Counted from the first letter of the stretch, positions 46,760 through 54,707 are shown. The stretch: DNA of 64,000 nt from Ferrimonas balearica DSM 9799 (GCF_000148645.1 NC_014541.1:1488001-1552000), one strand, 5' to 3'. The notes: generated by a model from the letters alone, not told the origin. Numbers and translations: made by a program.

Positions 46760-48838
46760 TTAAAACTCATGGCGGTAACTCAGGTTCAGCCGGTAGTCAT
46801 CGTAGTCGTGGGACAGGTCGCCAAAGGTCAGCACGTTGCTGATGCTGTTCGGGTCGAGTCCCAGATTGAGATAGCTGCGGTCTTCGTAGTCCTGGTACAG
46901 CAGATCGAGCTGGACGCTGGAACGTTCACTCAGGTGATAACGGCTGTAGAGGTCCAGCGTGGTGCGGGTGGCGTCATAGGGGCCCAACTCACTGCCCAGG
47001 CCACTCTCGATCTCGGTGACGGTGTCGCTGTCAGCCCAGACCAGGTTGGCACCCAGATCAAGGCGGTCATCGAAGGCGCCGCGGTATTCCAGATTAAGGC
47101 CCGCGGACTGGGCATCGTCGTCCTGCCGTCCCCGCCACTGGGCGCCGGTATTGCTGCCCACCTGACGGGTATCGATGTTGTAGGCGTTGTAGAACACCGA
47201 TGCGGTGAACTTCTCACGGTAATAGCTGAGGTTGACGTCATAGCCGCTGCGTTCTACTTCATCGAGTCCCACTTGCGAGTCGTCATAGTCGGAGTCGCTG
47301 CCCTCCAGCGTCAGTTGCAGGCTGAGCGGCTCGATGATCTGGTAGTTGGCCACCAGCTTGGCGTAGGCGTGATCGCGACTGGCCAGGTAGTAGTGGCGCA
47401 GGGCGCTGTCATTGATGCTGTCGCTGTTGGGGGTACCAAGGTAGTTGTCCAGATCACGGTTCTCGCCGCCCAGTTCCAGCCGGATGGCGAGGGGTTCCCA
47501 CTGATTCAGGCGCAGGATGCCCCAATAGGCGTTGGTGGTGGCCTGATCGCCGGGCTGTGCGGTCCACTCCTGCTGGCGCCAGCGGTAACCAAGCTCGCCA
47601 CTGAAACCACGGTAGAAACGGTAGTTCATCGACAGGCTGGCTTTCTGGTCTGTGGTGTCCAGCTCCACCGGTACCCGGCTCCCTGCCGGCACGCTGTCGG
47701 TGATGATGTAGGGGTAGGCCTGCAGCGGGTTGTCGTAGTCCCGGTCCTGATAGTCGTATTGAGCCAGCAGCGTCATTTTGCGCATGGGGCGGATGCGGTA
47801 GCGCAGGTTGAAGTCAATTTTGTCCAGCTGCAGGTCGGCATCCGTCGCCGGCAGGGCAGGCGCGGGGCCGGTGATGGTGGCGGGCAGGAAGGCGTCATCC
47901 TGATCGTGCCGGCCCCAAACCAACTGGCCCGATACCGACTGGATGCCAGCGGCCCAGGTGCCCTGGATATGGAACTGGTGGGCGCTGTTGTCCGGTGCGA
48001 CCGATTGCTGTCCGGCGCGGGCGGCGCCGAAGGTTGGGGTGTAGGGGTTATCCCAGCGTTGGGCATCGAGGTCGTTGTCGTACTGGCTGCCCAGGTAGCC
48101 AAAGGCCACCTGCCACTGGCCGCCGACGACGTTCAACCCAGCCGCAACCGATGTGGTGTTGTCGTCCACCCGCTCAGGCAGGTTGACGGCGTTGCTGATC
48201 AGGGTGGCGCCACTTTGGCGATGGCCGGTTCGTGCTTCGTGCTTCACATCCAGGTAGGTGCGGATCTGATTGAAGTACTTCTCCAGCCCTAAGGCGAATT
48301 GGTCCCGCTCTATTTTGAGGTCGACCGGGTTCAGCGGCCCGGTTAACCCGGGCATCTGAGCGGTGGTGCCCCCTTCAACCCAGTCCCCCGGCAGGGTGTG
48401 GGTGCCCCGGTTGCCGTTGAATGGCGTGCGTACGGTGTTGCCGAACCAGGCCAGTTGACGCCAGGACAGCAGCGCGGCGAAGTCGCGGGCACGGTCAGCA
48501 CTCAGTGACAGGGTACTGACGTCATAGCCCAGCTGGTCGATCAGCAGCTGAGTGCGGATGTCGTTGCTGTACCATTGGGTCACATCGGCATCCAGTCGCG
48601 GCACCAGTCCGTCGGTGTCGGTGCCGCTCTCATTGGCAAAGTGGATGTCGCTGATGCTGTTCTCGGTAATCCCGATGGCGAACCCGCCGGAGGTGCCCAT
48701 CTGCGGTGTGCAGCGCTCACACTGCCACTGCTCGGTGTTCGCCGTGGCGGTATTGGCGCGGTTGAGGCTGAAATCGGCACCACTGACTGCGGGGGAGAGG
48801 ACGAGGCCGATTAGGGTAGCCAGTAGCGATCTTTGCAT
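46760..48838 (-). CDS. mtrE: MtrB-type outer membrane beta-barrel, MtrE position
   Basis: A 692-residue barrel, paralogue of MtrB. The signal peptide is MQRSLLATLIGLVLSPAVSG. The CERC pair is at residues 40 and 43, exactly where CKRC stands in MtrB. The protein ends in YRHEF with a terminal Phe, as barrels do. ATG 48838 is preferred over the GTG 9 bases upstream because GGGAG then has an 8-base spacing. It follows mtrD by 12 bases. Confidence 0.92.
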   Translation of the reverse strand: MQRSLLATLIGLVLSPAVSGADFSLNRANTATANTEQWQCERCTPQMGTSGGFAIGITENSISDIHFANESGTDTDGLVPRLDADVTQWYSNDIRTQLLIDQLGYDVSTLSLSADRARDFAALLSWRQLAWFGNTVRTPFNGNRGTHTLPGDWVEGGTTAQMPGLTGPLNPVDLKIERDQFALGLEKYFNQIRTYLDVKHEARTGHRQSGATLISNAVNLPERVDDNTTSVAAGLNVVGGQWQVAFGYLGSQYDNDLDAQRWDNPYTPTFGAARAGQQSVAPDNSAHQFHIQGTWAAGIQSVSGQLVWGRHDQDDAFLPATITGPAPALPATDADLQLDKIDFNLRYRIRPMRKMTLLAQYDYQDRDYDNPLQAYPYIITDSVPAGSRVPVELDTTDQKASLSMNYRFYRGFSGELGYRWRQQEWTAQPGDQATTNAYWGILRLNQWEPLAIRLELGGENRDLDNYLGTPNSDSINDSALRHYYLASRDHAYAKLVANYQIIEPLSLQLTLEGSDSDYDDSQVGLDEVERSGYDVNLSYYREKFTASVFYNAYNIDTRQVGSNTGAQWRGRQDDDAQSAGLNLEYRGAFDDRLDLGANLVWADSDTVTEIESGLGSELGPYDATRTTLDLYSRYHLSERSSVQLDLLYQDYEDRSYLNLGLDPNSISNVLTFGDLSHDYDDYRLNLSYRHEF

Positions 48839-48850
48839 CTTGGACACTCC

Positions 48851-49816
48851 CTATCGTTGCAGCAGCTTGCCAGATGGATGGTTGGAACCATGCACCTGGT
48901 TGTGACAGTTGAGGCAGCTCTGGCCGGCCGTAAAGGCGCTGTTGCCACCCTGGAACTGGGGTGAACCGGAGTGCGGGCTGGCGTGACAGCTTTGGCACAG
49001 CTGCGGTGGTCGCTGGGTCAGCATCGCGTCATTCACGCTGCCGTGCGGGTTGTGGCAGGCCGCGCAGTTATCACTGACCGGCGCGTGCTCCCACAGCAGC
49101 GGGCCACGCTTCTCCGCATGGCAGGCGTAGCAGTTGTCATTGACAGAAACCTGGCTGAGCATGGCGTCGTTCAGGCTGCCGTGGGGGTTGTGGCAATCGA
49201 CACAGGTGATCTGGCCGGTGCGCATCGGGTGTGAAGAGCGCTGCTGCATCTGGGCAAATTGCTGACGATGGCAATCGGTGCAGTTGGCCTGGGCCTGCAG
49301 TTTGTCGCGGCTGGGGTCCTGAGCGGCGTGGACGTTGTGGCAACTGCTGCACGCCACCTCTTCGATATCGTGAGTGCTGCCGTGCCAGGCCAGTCGGTCG
49401 TCGCCGCTGTGGCAACTCAGACAAACGGAGTTCTGTGCTGAGGCACTGACTCTGGAATCCGGGCCGAAGGTGATCATCGGCTCCTTGCCGCCTCGATTGT
49501 GGTTGCCCTGAGGGCCGTGACAGGCTTCGCACTGCAGTTGGCCGGGGGCCATGGGGCTGGCAGGGTTGCTGGTGCGGCCGTGAACACCATCAAACAGGGC
49601 CATCACCGTTTCACTTCGGCGGTGGCACATCAGGCAGTTGTCAGCACCTTTGGCGGAGTACTTTCCTTCGGCAAACTTCTCTACCAGGATCGTTTCCAAC
49701 TCCGCTTCGCTGAGTTCCTCCCAGGCCGCACTGGCCCAAAACGAAGACAGCAACAGGCATGTCAGCAGCACCACCTGAGTGAGGTGGAGGGCCAACGGGC
49801 TCACACGTATCATCAT
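48851..49816 (-). CDS. mtrD: Periplasmic decahaem cytochrome c, MtrD position
   Basis: A 321-residue DmsE/MtrA-family cytochrome and paralogue of MtrA. The signal peptide ends near WASAAW. Ten CXXCH motifs: CLMCH, CEACH, CLSCH, CSSCH, CTDCH, CVDCH, CYACH, CAACH, CQSCH, CLNCH. It is the first gene of the mtrD-mtrE-mtrF-undecahaem operon. Two adjacent ATGs (49816 and 49813) follow the AGGGAAA; the second has better spacing. Confidence 0.95.
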   Translation of the reverse strand: MMIRVSPLALHLTQVVLLTCLLLSSFWASAAWEELSEAELETILVEKFAEGKYSAKGADNCLMCHRRSETVMALFDGVHGRTSNPASPMAPGQLQCEACHGPQGNHNRGGKEPMITFGPDSRVSASAQNSVCLSCHSGDDRLAWHGSTHDIEEVACSSCHNVHAAQDPSRDKLQAQANCTDCHRQQFAQMQQRSSHPMRTGQITCVDCHNPHGSLNDAMLSQVSVNDNCYACHAEKRGPLLWEHAPVSDNCAACHNPHGSVNDAMLTQRPPQLCQSCHASPHSGSPQFQGGNSAFTAGQSCLNCHNQVHGSNHPSGKLLQR

Positions 49817-49869
49817 TTTCCCTGCATCCTTGGCACTTATGGTTTTTGTTCTCGCGGCGTGAATCCGCA

Positions 49870-49889
49870 GTTAACAAAGGGTTAAGCTA
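49870..49889 (-). promoter_or_regulatory. Possible ArcA-like direct repeat and extended -10 upstream of mtrD
   Basis: On the minus strand two TTAAC repeats stand exactly 11 bases apart (49885-49881 and 49874-49870), the spacing used by ArcA. The first touches a possible extended -10 (TGC-TAGCTT, ending at 49884). Both assignments are tentative. Confidence 0.35.
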
Positions 49890-50087
49890 GCACAAATACC
49901 CAGTCGAACTAGGTTCTTTTTGGTGAAATTTTGCGAAAGGTATGGCTGGGCAGGGTGAGGTTCTGTTTTTGAGCGGGTGGGTGAAATGTGCGGCAGCTCC
50001 CGCTTATTGCGGCATCAACGGCTGTTCGAATGCGGGTTAATGTGCAAACAAATTCTCCAATGTGAATTCGTTCCATTGGATTCCCAG
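49890..50087. other. Divergent non-coding region between mtrD and napC1, with inverted repeat
   Basis: No gene is seen. The only notable structure is TCCAATG (50056-50062) and CATTGGA (50074-50080) separated by 11 bases, 10 bases upstream of the CRP-type site. It could bind a dimeric regulator. Confidence 0.45.
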
Positions 50088-50133
50088 AAGTGTGATTGTA
50101 ATCATTAATTTACTCATCGCCCCTCAGTACAAT
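50088..50133 (+). promoter_or_regulatory. Predicted napC1 promoter with CRP-type site at -41.5
   Basis: Palindrome TGTGA-TTGTAA-TCATT (50091-50106, centre 50098.5) and -10 TACAAT (50128-50133). The centre lies 34.5 bases from the end of the -10, at -41.5 from the predicted start near 50140. The leader would be about 73 bases. Confidence 0.65.
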
Positions 50134-50212
50134 TCCCCTCGAAAAATCAGGGATTCTCCAATTTAGAAGACGCAATTTTGGGGATCCCGACCGTTGTATT
50201 AGGGGATGAGAG

Positions 50213-50788
50213 ATGCAAGATCGTAACGAACAGAGTGGTTGGGCCAAGCTGTGGCGCCAGCCCAAGGCAAAGTGGCTGCTGGGTATTCCGGTAGGTGCTT
50301 TCCTGTTCCTGGCCATCGGTGCTGTAGGTACCGTTGGTTTTAACACCGTTATTCACGCTACCAGCACCGACGCTTTCTGTGTGAACTGTCACGTACCTTC
50401 CTACGCTCAGGAAGAGTTCAAGCAGTCCGTTCACGGCTCCAGCCGTTCCGGTATGGTAGTGAACTGTGCTGACTGTCACGTCGCCAAAGAGTTCGTGCCG
50501 AAGATGTGGCGTAAGATCACTGCCATGAAAGAGGTTTACTGGCAGATCAAGGGTGACTACAACACCCCGGAAGCCTACGCCGAGCACAAGAAAGACATGC
50601 AGGCCCGTATCGTGGAAGGTTTCCGCGCTACCGACTCTCGCGAGTGCCGCAACTGTCACGATGTTGAGCGCATGAACTTCGACAAGCAGAAGAAGATGGC
50701 TGCCAACATGCACCAGCGTATGGACAAGATGGGTAAGACCTGTATCGATTGTCACGCTGGCAAGATCGCTCACGACCGCGCTAAGTAA
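50213..50788 (+). CDS. NapC/NirT-family membrane-anchored tetrahaem quinol dehydrogenase (napC1)
   Basis: A 191-residue cytochrome with one N-terminal membrane helix (about residues 22-42) and four haem sites: CVNCH, CADCH, CRNCH, CIDCH. It would oxidise menaquinol and feed periplasmic MtrA/MtrD, the role CymA plays in Shewanella. By eye the sequence (TDSRECRNCH, GKTCIDCHAG) is closer to NapC/NirT than to CymA, so I give no symbol. It is monocistronic with a strong terminator. Its codon usage looks highly optimised, suggesting high expression. Confidence 0.93.
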   Translation: MQDRNEQSGWAKLWRQPKAKWLLGIPVGAFLFLAIGAVGTVGFNTVIHATSTDAFCVNCHVPSYAQEEFKQSVHGSSRSGMVVNCADCHVAKEFVPKMWRKITAMKEVYWQIKGDYNTPEAYAEHKKDMQARIVEGFRATDSRECRNCHDVERMNFDKQKKMAANMHQRMDKMGKTCIDCHAGKIAHDRAK

Positions 50789-50808
50789 GCTTCGCGCCCT
50801 GTGAGAAT

Positions 50809-50838
50809 AAGCCTCCGCCTCGGCGGGGGCTTTTTTTT
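50809..50838 (+). terminator. Terminator after napC1
   Basis: GCCTCCGCC pairs with GGCGGGGGC around a short loop, followed by eight T residues. Confidence 0.92.
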
Positions 50839-50968
50839 GGCTGCAATTTAAAACGAAATAATTTCGATTTGACCGTCTGATTCGCCCGCCAGTGCACAAC
50901 TTCGGAAATTGTCGTTATTCGTTCGCTGGAAATTCGATCTACCGCAAACTTTTCCCAGGCTGTGGGAG

Positions 50969-50998
50969 TATACTCAACCTAAATGAGACTGATTAGCA
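50969..50998 (+). promoter_or_regulatory. feoAB promoter -10 and Fur box
   Basis: A -10 TATACT (50969-50974) is followed by TGAGACT-G-ATTAGCA (50984-50998), which matches the 7-1-7 Fur consensus TGATAAT-N-ATTATCA at 11 of 14 positions. The box begins about 3 bases after the predicted start, where iron-loaded Fur would block transcription. Fur itself is encoded at 56612-57040. Confidence 0.7.
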
Positions 50999-51009
50999 TT
51001 TGGTGATGT

Positions 51010-51249
51010 ATGACCTTAGCTGAAATGGTAAATGGCCAACGTGGCCGGGTGGCCCAATTTGGTGCCAATGGTTTGGAACCCGCGACCCAATTAAAACTGG
51101 CAGCGATGGGTTTGGCCCCGGGCTGTGAAGTGCAGTTGGTTCGTCGCGCGCCGCTGGGCCGTTCCATTCAATTGAAGCTGGCGGGCGCCTCTGTCTGCCT
51201 GAACCATCAACTGGCCGAGCAAGTTGAGGTCGAGGTTAAAAATGTCTAA
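51010..51249 (+). CDS. feoA: Ferrous iron transport protein FeoA
   Basis: A 79-residue SH3-like cytoplasmic protein that supports FeoB. The family pattern AAMGLAPGCEVQLVRRAPLG is clear. Its last codons overlap the feoB start by 8 bases, so translation is probably coupled. Confidence 0.95.
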   Translation: MTLAEMVNGQRGRVAQFGANGLEPATQLKLAAMGLAPGCEVQLVRRAPLGRSIQLKLAGASVCLNHQLAEQVEVEVKNV

Positions 51250-53416
51250 GACCATTGTTTCCGTCGGTCTCCCCAATTCCGGTAAATCCACCCTGTTTAA
51301 CGCGCTGACCGGTGGCCAGGCCAAGGTCGGCAACTGGGGCGGTGTGACCGTCGCAGAGAGCCTGGGTGCGCTGAACCTGCAGGGCCAGTCCATTCAGCTG
51401 ATGGACCTGCCGGGTCTGTACGACCTGACCCCCTCCCAAAGTGGTCCCGAAGACGAAGCGGTTTCCCAGAACATTCTGCTTAAAGGCGAGTACGACGGCA
51501 TCATCAACGTGGTGGACGCCACTCAGCTGTCCCGCCACCTCTACCTGACTCTGCAACTGCGTGAGTTGGGTGTCCCCATGGTGATCATCCTCAACAAGTG
51601 GGACGCCGCCCAGGCCGCGGGTATGGAGCTGGACATTGAGGTGCTGCAGGCTGAGCTGGGCTGCCCGGTGGTGGCACTGTCTGCCCGCCAGTCTGATGAA
51701 AAGCACAAAGCGGTTGATGCCATTGCCCAACTGCTGAAGATCGACACCGCCGAGGTGCTGAAGATCGGCTACGACGCCGTGATTGAACAGCAGCTGGCGG
51801 AGCCGCGTCATCAGAGCCTGATGCAACTGAAGCGCGGTGATCACAAATGGCTGAACCTGATTGCCGCCAGTCGCCACCAGTGGGTGGCGGACCTGCTGGA
51901 CAAGGCCGCACACAAGCGTGACACCGCCCCCAGCCTCAGCGAGCGCCTGGACCACTGGGTACTGCACCCGGTTGCCGGTATCCCGGTGTTCCTGCTGATG
52001 ATGTACCTCACCTTTATGTTTGCCATTCACGTCGGCAGCGCCTTTATCGATTTCTTCGACATCATGGCGGGCGCCATCTTTGTTGATGGCACCGCGCTGG
52101 CGCTGGAATCCCTCAATGCCCCGGATTGGCTGATTGGCTTGCTGGCCAATGGCGTGGGTGCCGGTATCCAGACCGTGGCCACCTTTATCCCGGTGGTGGC
52201 GTTCCTGTTTGTGGCCCTGGGTATCCTGGAAACCTCCGGCTATATGGCGCGGGCCGCCTTTGTGGTGGAAGGCGCAATGCAGAAGCTGGGCCTGCCCGGT
52301 AAAGCGTTTGTGCCGCTGATTGTGGGCTTCGGCTGTAACGTACCCTCCATCACCGCTACCCGCACCCTGGAGCTGCGTCGCCAGCGCATCATGGCCGGTA
52401 TGATGGCGCCCTTTATGTCCTGTGGTGCCCGTCTGCCCGTGTACGCGCTGTTTGCGACCGCGTTCTTCCCGGACAACGGCCAGAACCTGGTGTTCCTGCT
52501 GTACGTTATCGGTATCGTGATGGCCGTGCTGACCGGCCTGATGCTGCGCCACACTCTGTTGCCGGGCGCCAGCGGCACCACCGTGATGGAGATGCCGGAC
52601 TATGAGATGCCGACGTTGCGTACGGTTCTGTCCCGCACCTGGCAGCGTACCCGCCAGTTTGTGCTGGGCGCCGGTAAGGTGATCGTTATCGTGGTGACCC
52701 TGCTGAGTTTCCTCAACACCATGGGTACCGACGGCAAGATTGGCCACGAAGACACTGACAGCTCCTTGCTGGCCGTGACCTCCCAGACCCTGACTCCGGT
52801 GTTTGCCCCGATGGGCATTGAGCAGGATAACTGGCCCGCGACGGTAGGCATCATTACCGGCATCTTTGCCAAAGAAGCGGTAGTGGGCACCCTGAGCAGC
52901 CTGTACAGCCAAGGCGGTGAAGAGGAGGGCGGCGAGTGGAATCTGCTGACCAGCTTCAACGAAGCGCTGGCGACCATTCCGGAAGCGCTGCTGGGCATCG
53001 AAGTGACCGACCCGCTGGGCCTGAGCATTGGCGATGCCCATGACATCGACACCATGGCCGATGATTTTGGTTTCGAAAGCGGCAGCCTGGCCAAGCTGGA
53101 GCAGGGCTTCGGTACCCGCGCAGCGGCCTTTGCCTACCTGCTGTTCGTGCTGCTCTACACCCCGTGTGTGGCGGTAATGGGCGCCATGGCATCTGAGTAC
53201 GGTGGTCGCTGGGCCCTGTTCGCCGGTGTCTGGACCTTTGCGGTGGCATACATGACCGCCACCCTGTTCTACCAGCTGGCCATGTACGGCCTGGGCGCCT
53301 GGGGCTACCTGGTTGCCGTTGCGGCCATCGTTACCGCAGTCTTCTTTGCCCTGCGCAAAGTGGGACAGCGCCAGAACCATGGTGCCGGGGATATTCCGGT
53401 TATCATGCAGGAGTGA
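51242..53416 (+). CDS. feoB: Ferrous iron transporter FeoB
   Basis: A 724-residue inner membrane Fe(II) transporter. The N-terminal G domain has GLPNSGKST (P loop), a DLPGLYDL switch II and LNKWD (G4). About eight or more membrane helices follow, with the conserved GFGCNVPSI and MSCGARLPVY gate motifs. The ATG at 51242 overlaps feoA. It is flanked by NapC-type cytochrome genes. Confidence 0.96.
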   Translation: MSKTIVSVGLPNSGKSTLFNALTGGQAKVGNWGGVTVAESLGALNLQGQSIQLMDLPGLYDLTPSQSGPEDEAVSQNILLKGEYDGIINVVDATQLSRHLYLTLQLRELGVPMVIILNKWDAAQAAGMELDIEVLQAELGCPVVALSARQSDEKHKAVDAIAQLLKIDTAEVLKIGYDAVIEQQLAEPRHQSLMQLKRGDHKWLNLIAASRHQWVADLLDKAAHKRDTAPSLSERLDHWVLHPVAGIPVFLLMMYLTFMFAIHVGSAFIDFFDIMAGAIFVDGTALALESLNAPDWLIGLLANGVGAGIQTVATFIPVVAFLFVALGILETSGYMARAAFVVEGAMQKLGLPGKAFVPLIVGFGCNVPSITATRTLELRRQRIMAGMMAPFMSCGARLPVYALFATAFFPDNGQNLVFLLYVIGIVMAVLTGLMLRHTLLPGASGTTVMEMPDYEMPTLRTVLSRTWQRTRQFVLGAGKVIVIVVTLLSFLNTMGTDGKIGHEDTDSSLLAVTSQTLTPVFAPMGIEQDNWPATVGIITGIFAKEAVVGTLSSLYSQGGEEEGGEWNLLTSFNEALATIPEALLGIEVTDPLGLSIGDAHDIDTMADDFGFESGSLAKLEQGFGTRAAAFAYLLFVLLYTPCVAVMGAMASEYGGRWALFAGVWTFAVAYMTATLFYQLAMYGLGAWGYLVAVAAIVTAVFFALRKVGQRQNHGAGDIPVIMQE

Positions 53417-53450
53417 CTGGAAACCACTAATGTAAGTGGGTAACTTAGAA

Positions 53451-53480
53451 AAAAAGCAGCCTTAATAGGCTGCTTTTTTT
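53451..53480 (+). terminator. Terminator after feoB
   Basis: AAAAGCAGCCT pairs with AGGCTGCTTTT around TAAT, with extra T residues. Confidence 0.92.
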
Positions 53481-53525
53481 ATGGCCCCTGGTTTTGGGCC
53501 GGTGTGAGTGAAAGGGAAGGACACG

Positions 53526-54110
53526 ATGAGAGAGCAGGGCTTCTGGTCCCGGTTATGGCGTAAGCCATCCGCCGGTTGGCGATTGGGGATCCCCTTGGGG
53601 GGATTGTTGTTTTTTGTCTTGGGTGCCGTAGGCACGGTGGGCTTTAACGTGGTGATCCACGAAACCAGCAGTGACGCCTTCTGCGTGACCTGTCATGGCC
53701 CCTCCAAGTTCGCCGCTGAGGAGTGGCCGGAGCACACCCACTACAACACGGCATCCGGCGTGCTGGTGACGTGCGCCGACTGTCACGTGGCCAAAGAGTT
53801 CGTGCCCAAGATGTGGCGCAAGATCACCGCCATGAAGGAGGTGTACTACCAGACGCTGGGCACCTACAACACCCGTGAGAAGTTTGAAGCGCACCGGGCC
53901 GAGATGGCTGAGAGTGTCTGGGCCGAGATGCGTGAAACCGATTCCCGCGAGTGCCGCAGTTGCCACAAAGTGGAACGGATGGACTTTGCCCGCCAGAAAA
54001 AGTCGGCCGCCGCGATGCACCAGCGTATGGATAAGATGGGCAAGACCTGCATCGATTGTCATAAGTTCCTGGCCCATAACCGGCCGGCCAAGCCAGAGCA
54101 GGGAGAGTAA
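53526..54110 (+). CDS. NapC/NirT-family tetrahaem cytochrome (napC2)
   Basis: A 194-residue membrane-anchored tetrahaem cytochrome (CVTCH, CADCH, CRSCH, CIDCH). It shares the long stretch CADCHVAKEFVPKMWRKIT with napC1, so a local duplication is likely. One N-terminal helix anchors it. ATG 53526 is chosen because GGGAAGGA lies about 6 bases upstream. It begins 45 bases after the feoB terminator and precedes napC3 by 3 bases. Confidence 0.92.
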   Translation: MREQGFWSRLWRKPSAGWRLGIPLGGLLFFVLGAVGTVGFNVVIHETSSDAFCVTCHGPSKFAAEEWPEHTHYNTASGVLVTCADCHVAKEFVPKMWRKITAMKEVYYQTLGTYNTREKFEAHRAEMAESVWAEMRETDSRECRSCHKVERMDFARQKKSAAAMHQRMDKMGKTCIDCHKFLAHNRPAKPEQGE

Positions 54111-54113
54111 GCG

Positions 54114-54698
54114 ATGGACCGAAATAATCGTGGTATCTGGCAGGTCCCGAACGCCAAGTGGCGACTGGGCGTGCCCCTTGGCGGCATTCTGGCGCTGGTG
54201 CTCGGGGTGATTGGCTGGGTTGGCTTTGAGGCGTCACTGCACTGGAGCAGCACCGACGAGTTCTGTACCTCCTGCCATAACTCCCCGTCTGCCTGGGTGG
54301 CCGAAGAGTGGCACCAGACTGCGCACTTCAAAACCCCGTCCGGGGTGGCGGTACACTGTCACGACTGCCACATCCCCAAGGAGTTTGCTGCCAAGATCTG
54401 GGTTAAGGGCACCAGTGCCGTGCACCATATCTATACCCAGCTGACCGGGGTTTACACCGATAAAGCGGTGTTTGAAGAGCGCCGAGAGATGCTGGCCCAG
54501 CGGGTGTGGGACAAGATGCGCGCCAACGACTCAAAAGAGTGCCGCAACTGTCACAAAGTGGAGCGTATGGACCCGGCGGCGCAAAGCCCGACCGCGGCCC
54601 AGTTCCATGAAGTGCTGGCGGATGCCAACGGCGAGGTTACCTGCATCGATTGTCACGCGGGTATTGCCCATAATTTGCCCGGAGCAACCGCCCGCTAA
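54114..54698 (+). CDS. NapC/NirT-family tetrahaem cytochrome, divergent copy (napC3)
   Basis: A 194-residue tetrahaem protein (CTSCH, CHDCH, CRNCH, CIDCH) with an N-terminal helix (LGVPLGGILALVLGVIGWVGF). It is clearly more diverged: the CADCHVAKEF stretch of napC1/2 is CHDCHIPKEF, and MHQRMDKMGKTCIDCH is replaced by FHEVLADANGEVTCIDCH. It probably works with napC2 as a pair or has a different partner. It is cotranscribed with napC2. Confidence 0.92.
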   Translation: MDRNNRGIWQVPNAKWRLGVPLGGILALVLGVIGWVGFEASLHWSSTDEFCTSCHNSPSAWVAEEWHQTAHFKTPSGVAVHCHDCHIPKEFAAKIWVKGTSAVHHIYTQLTGVYTDKAVFEERREMLAQRVWDKMRANDSKECRNCHKVERMDPAAQSPTAAQFHEVLADANGEVTCIDCHAGIAHNLPGATAR

Positions 54699-54707
54699 AA
54701 CCCAATT

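Noticed and set aside
44751-46770. Longer starts for the undecahaem gene (44870) and mtrF (46770).
   Set aside because: They would overlap upstream coding sequence and put long extensions before the lipoprotein signals. The chosen ATGs each have AAGGAG at good spacing.
31871-49816. A DMSO-reductase (dms) extracellular respiration cluster.
   Set aside because: MtrA/MtrB-type proteins resemble DmsE/DmsF, but no dmsA, dmsB or molybdoenzyme gene is present, and surface multihaem cytochromes fill the locus.
50213-50788. Naming napC1 as cymA.
   Set aside because: It may play the CymA role, but the spacing and sequence around haems 2 to 4 look more like NapC/NirT.
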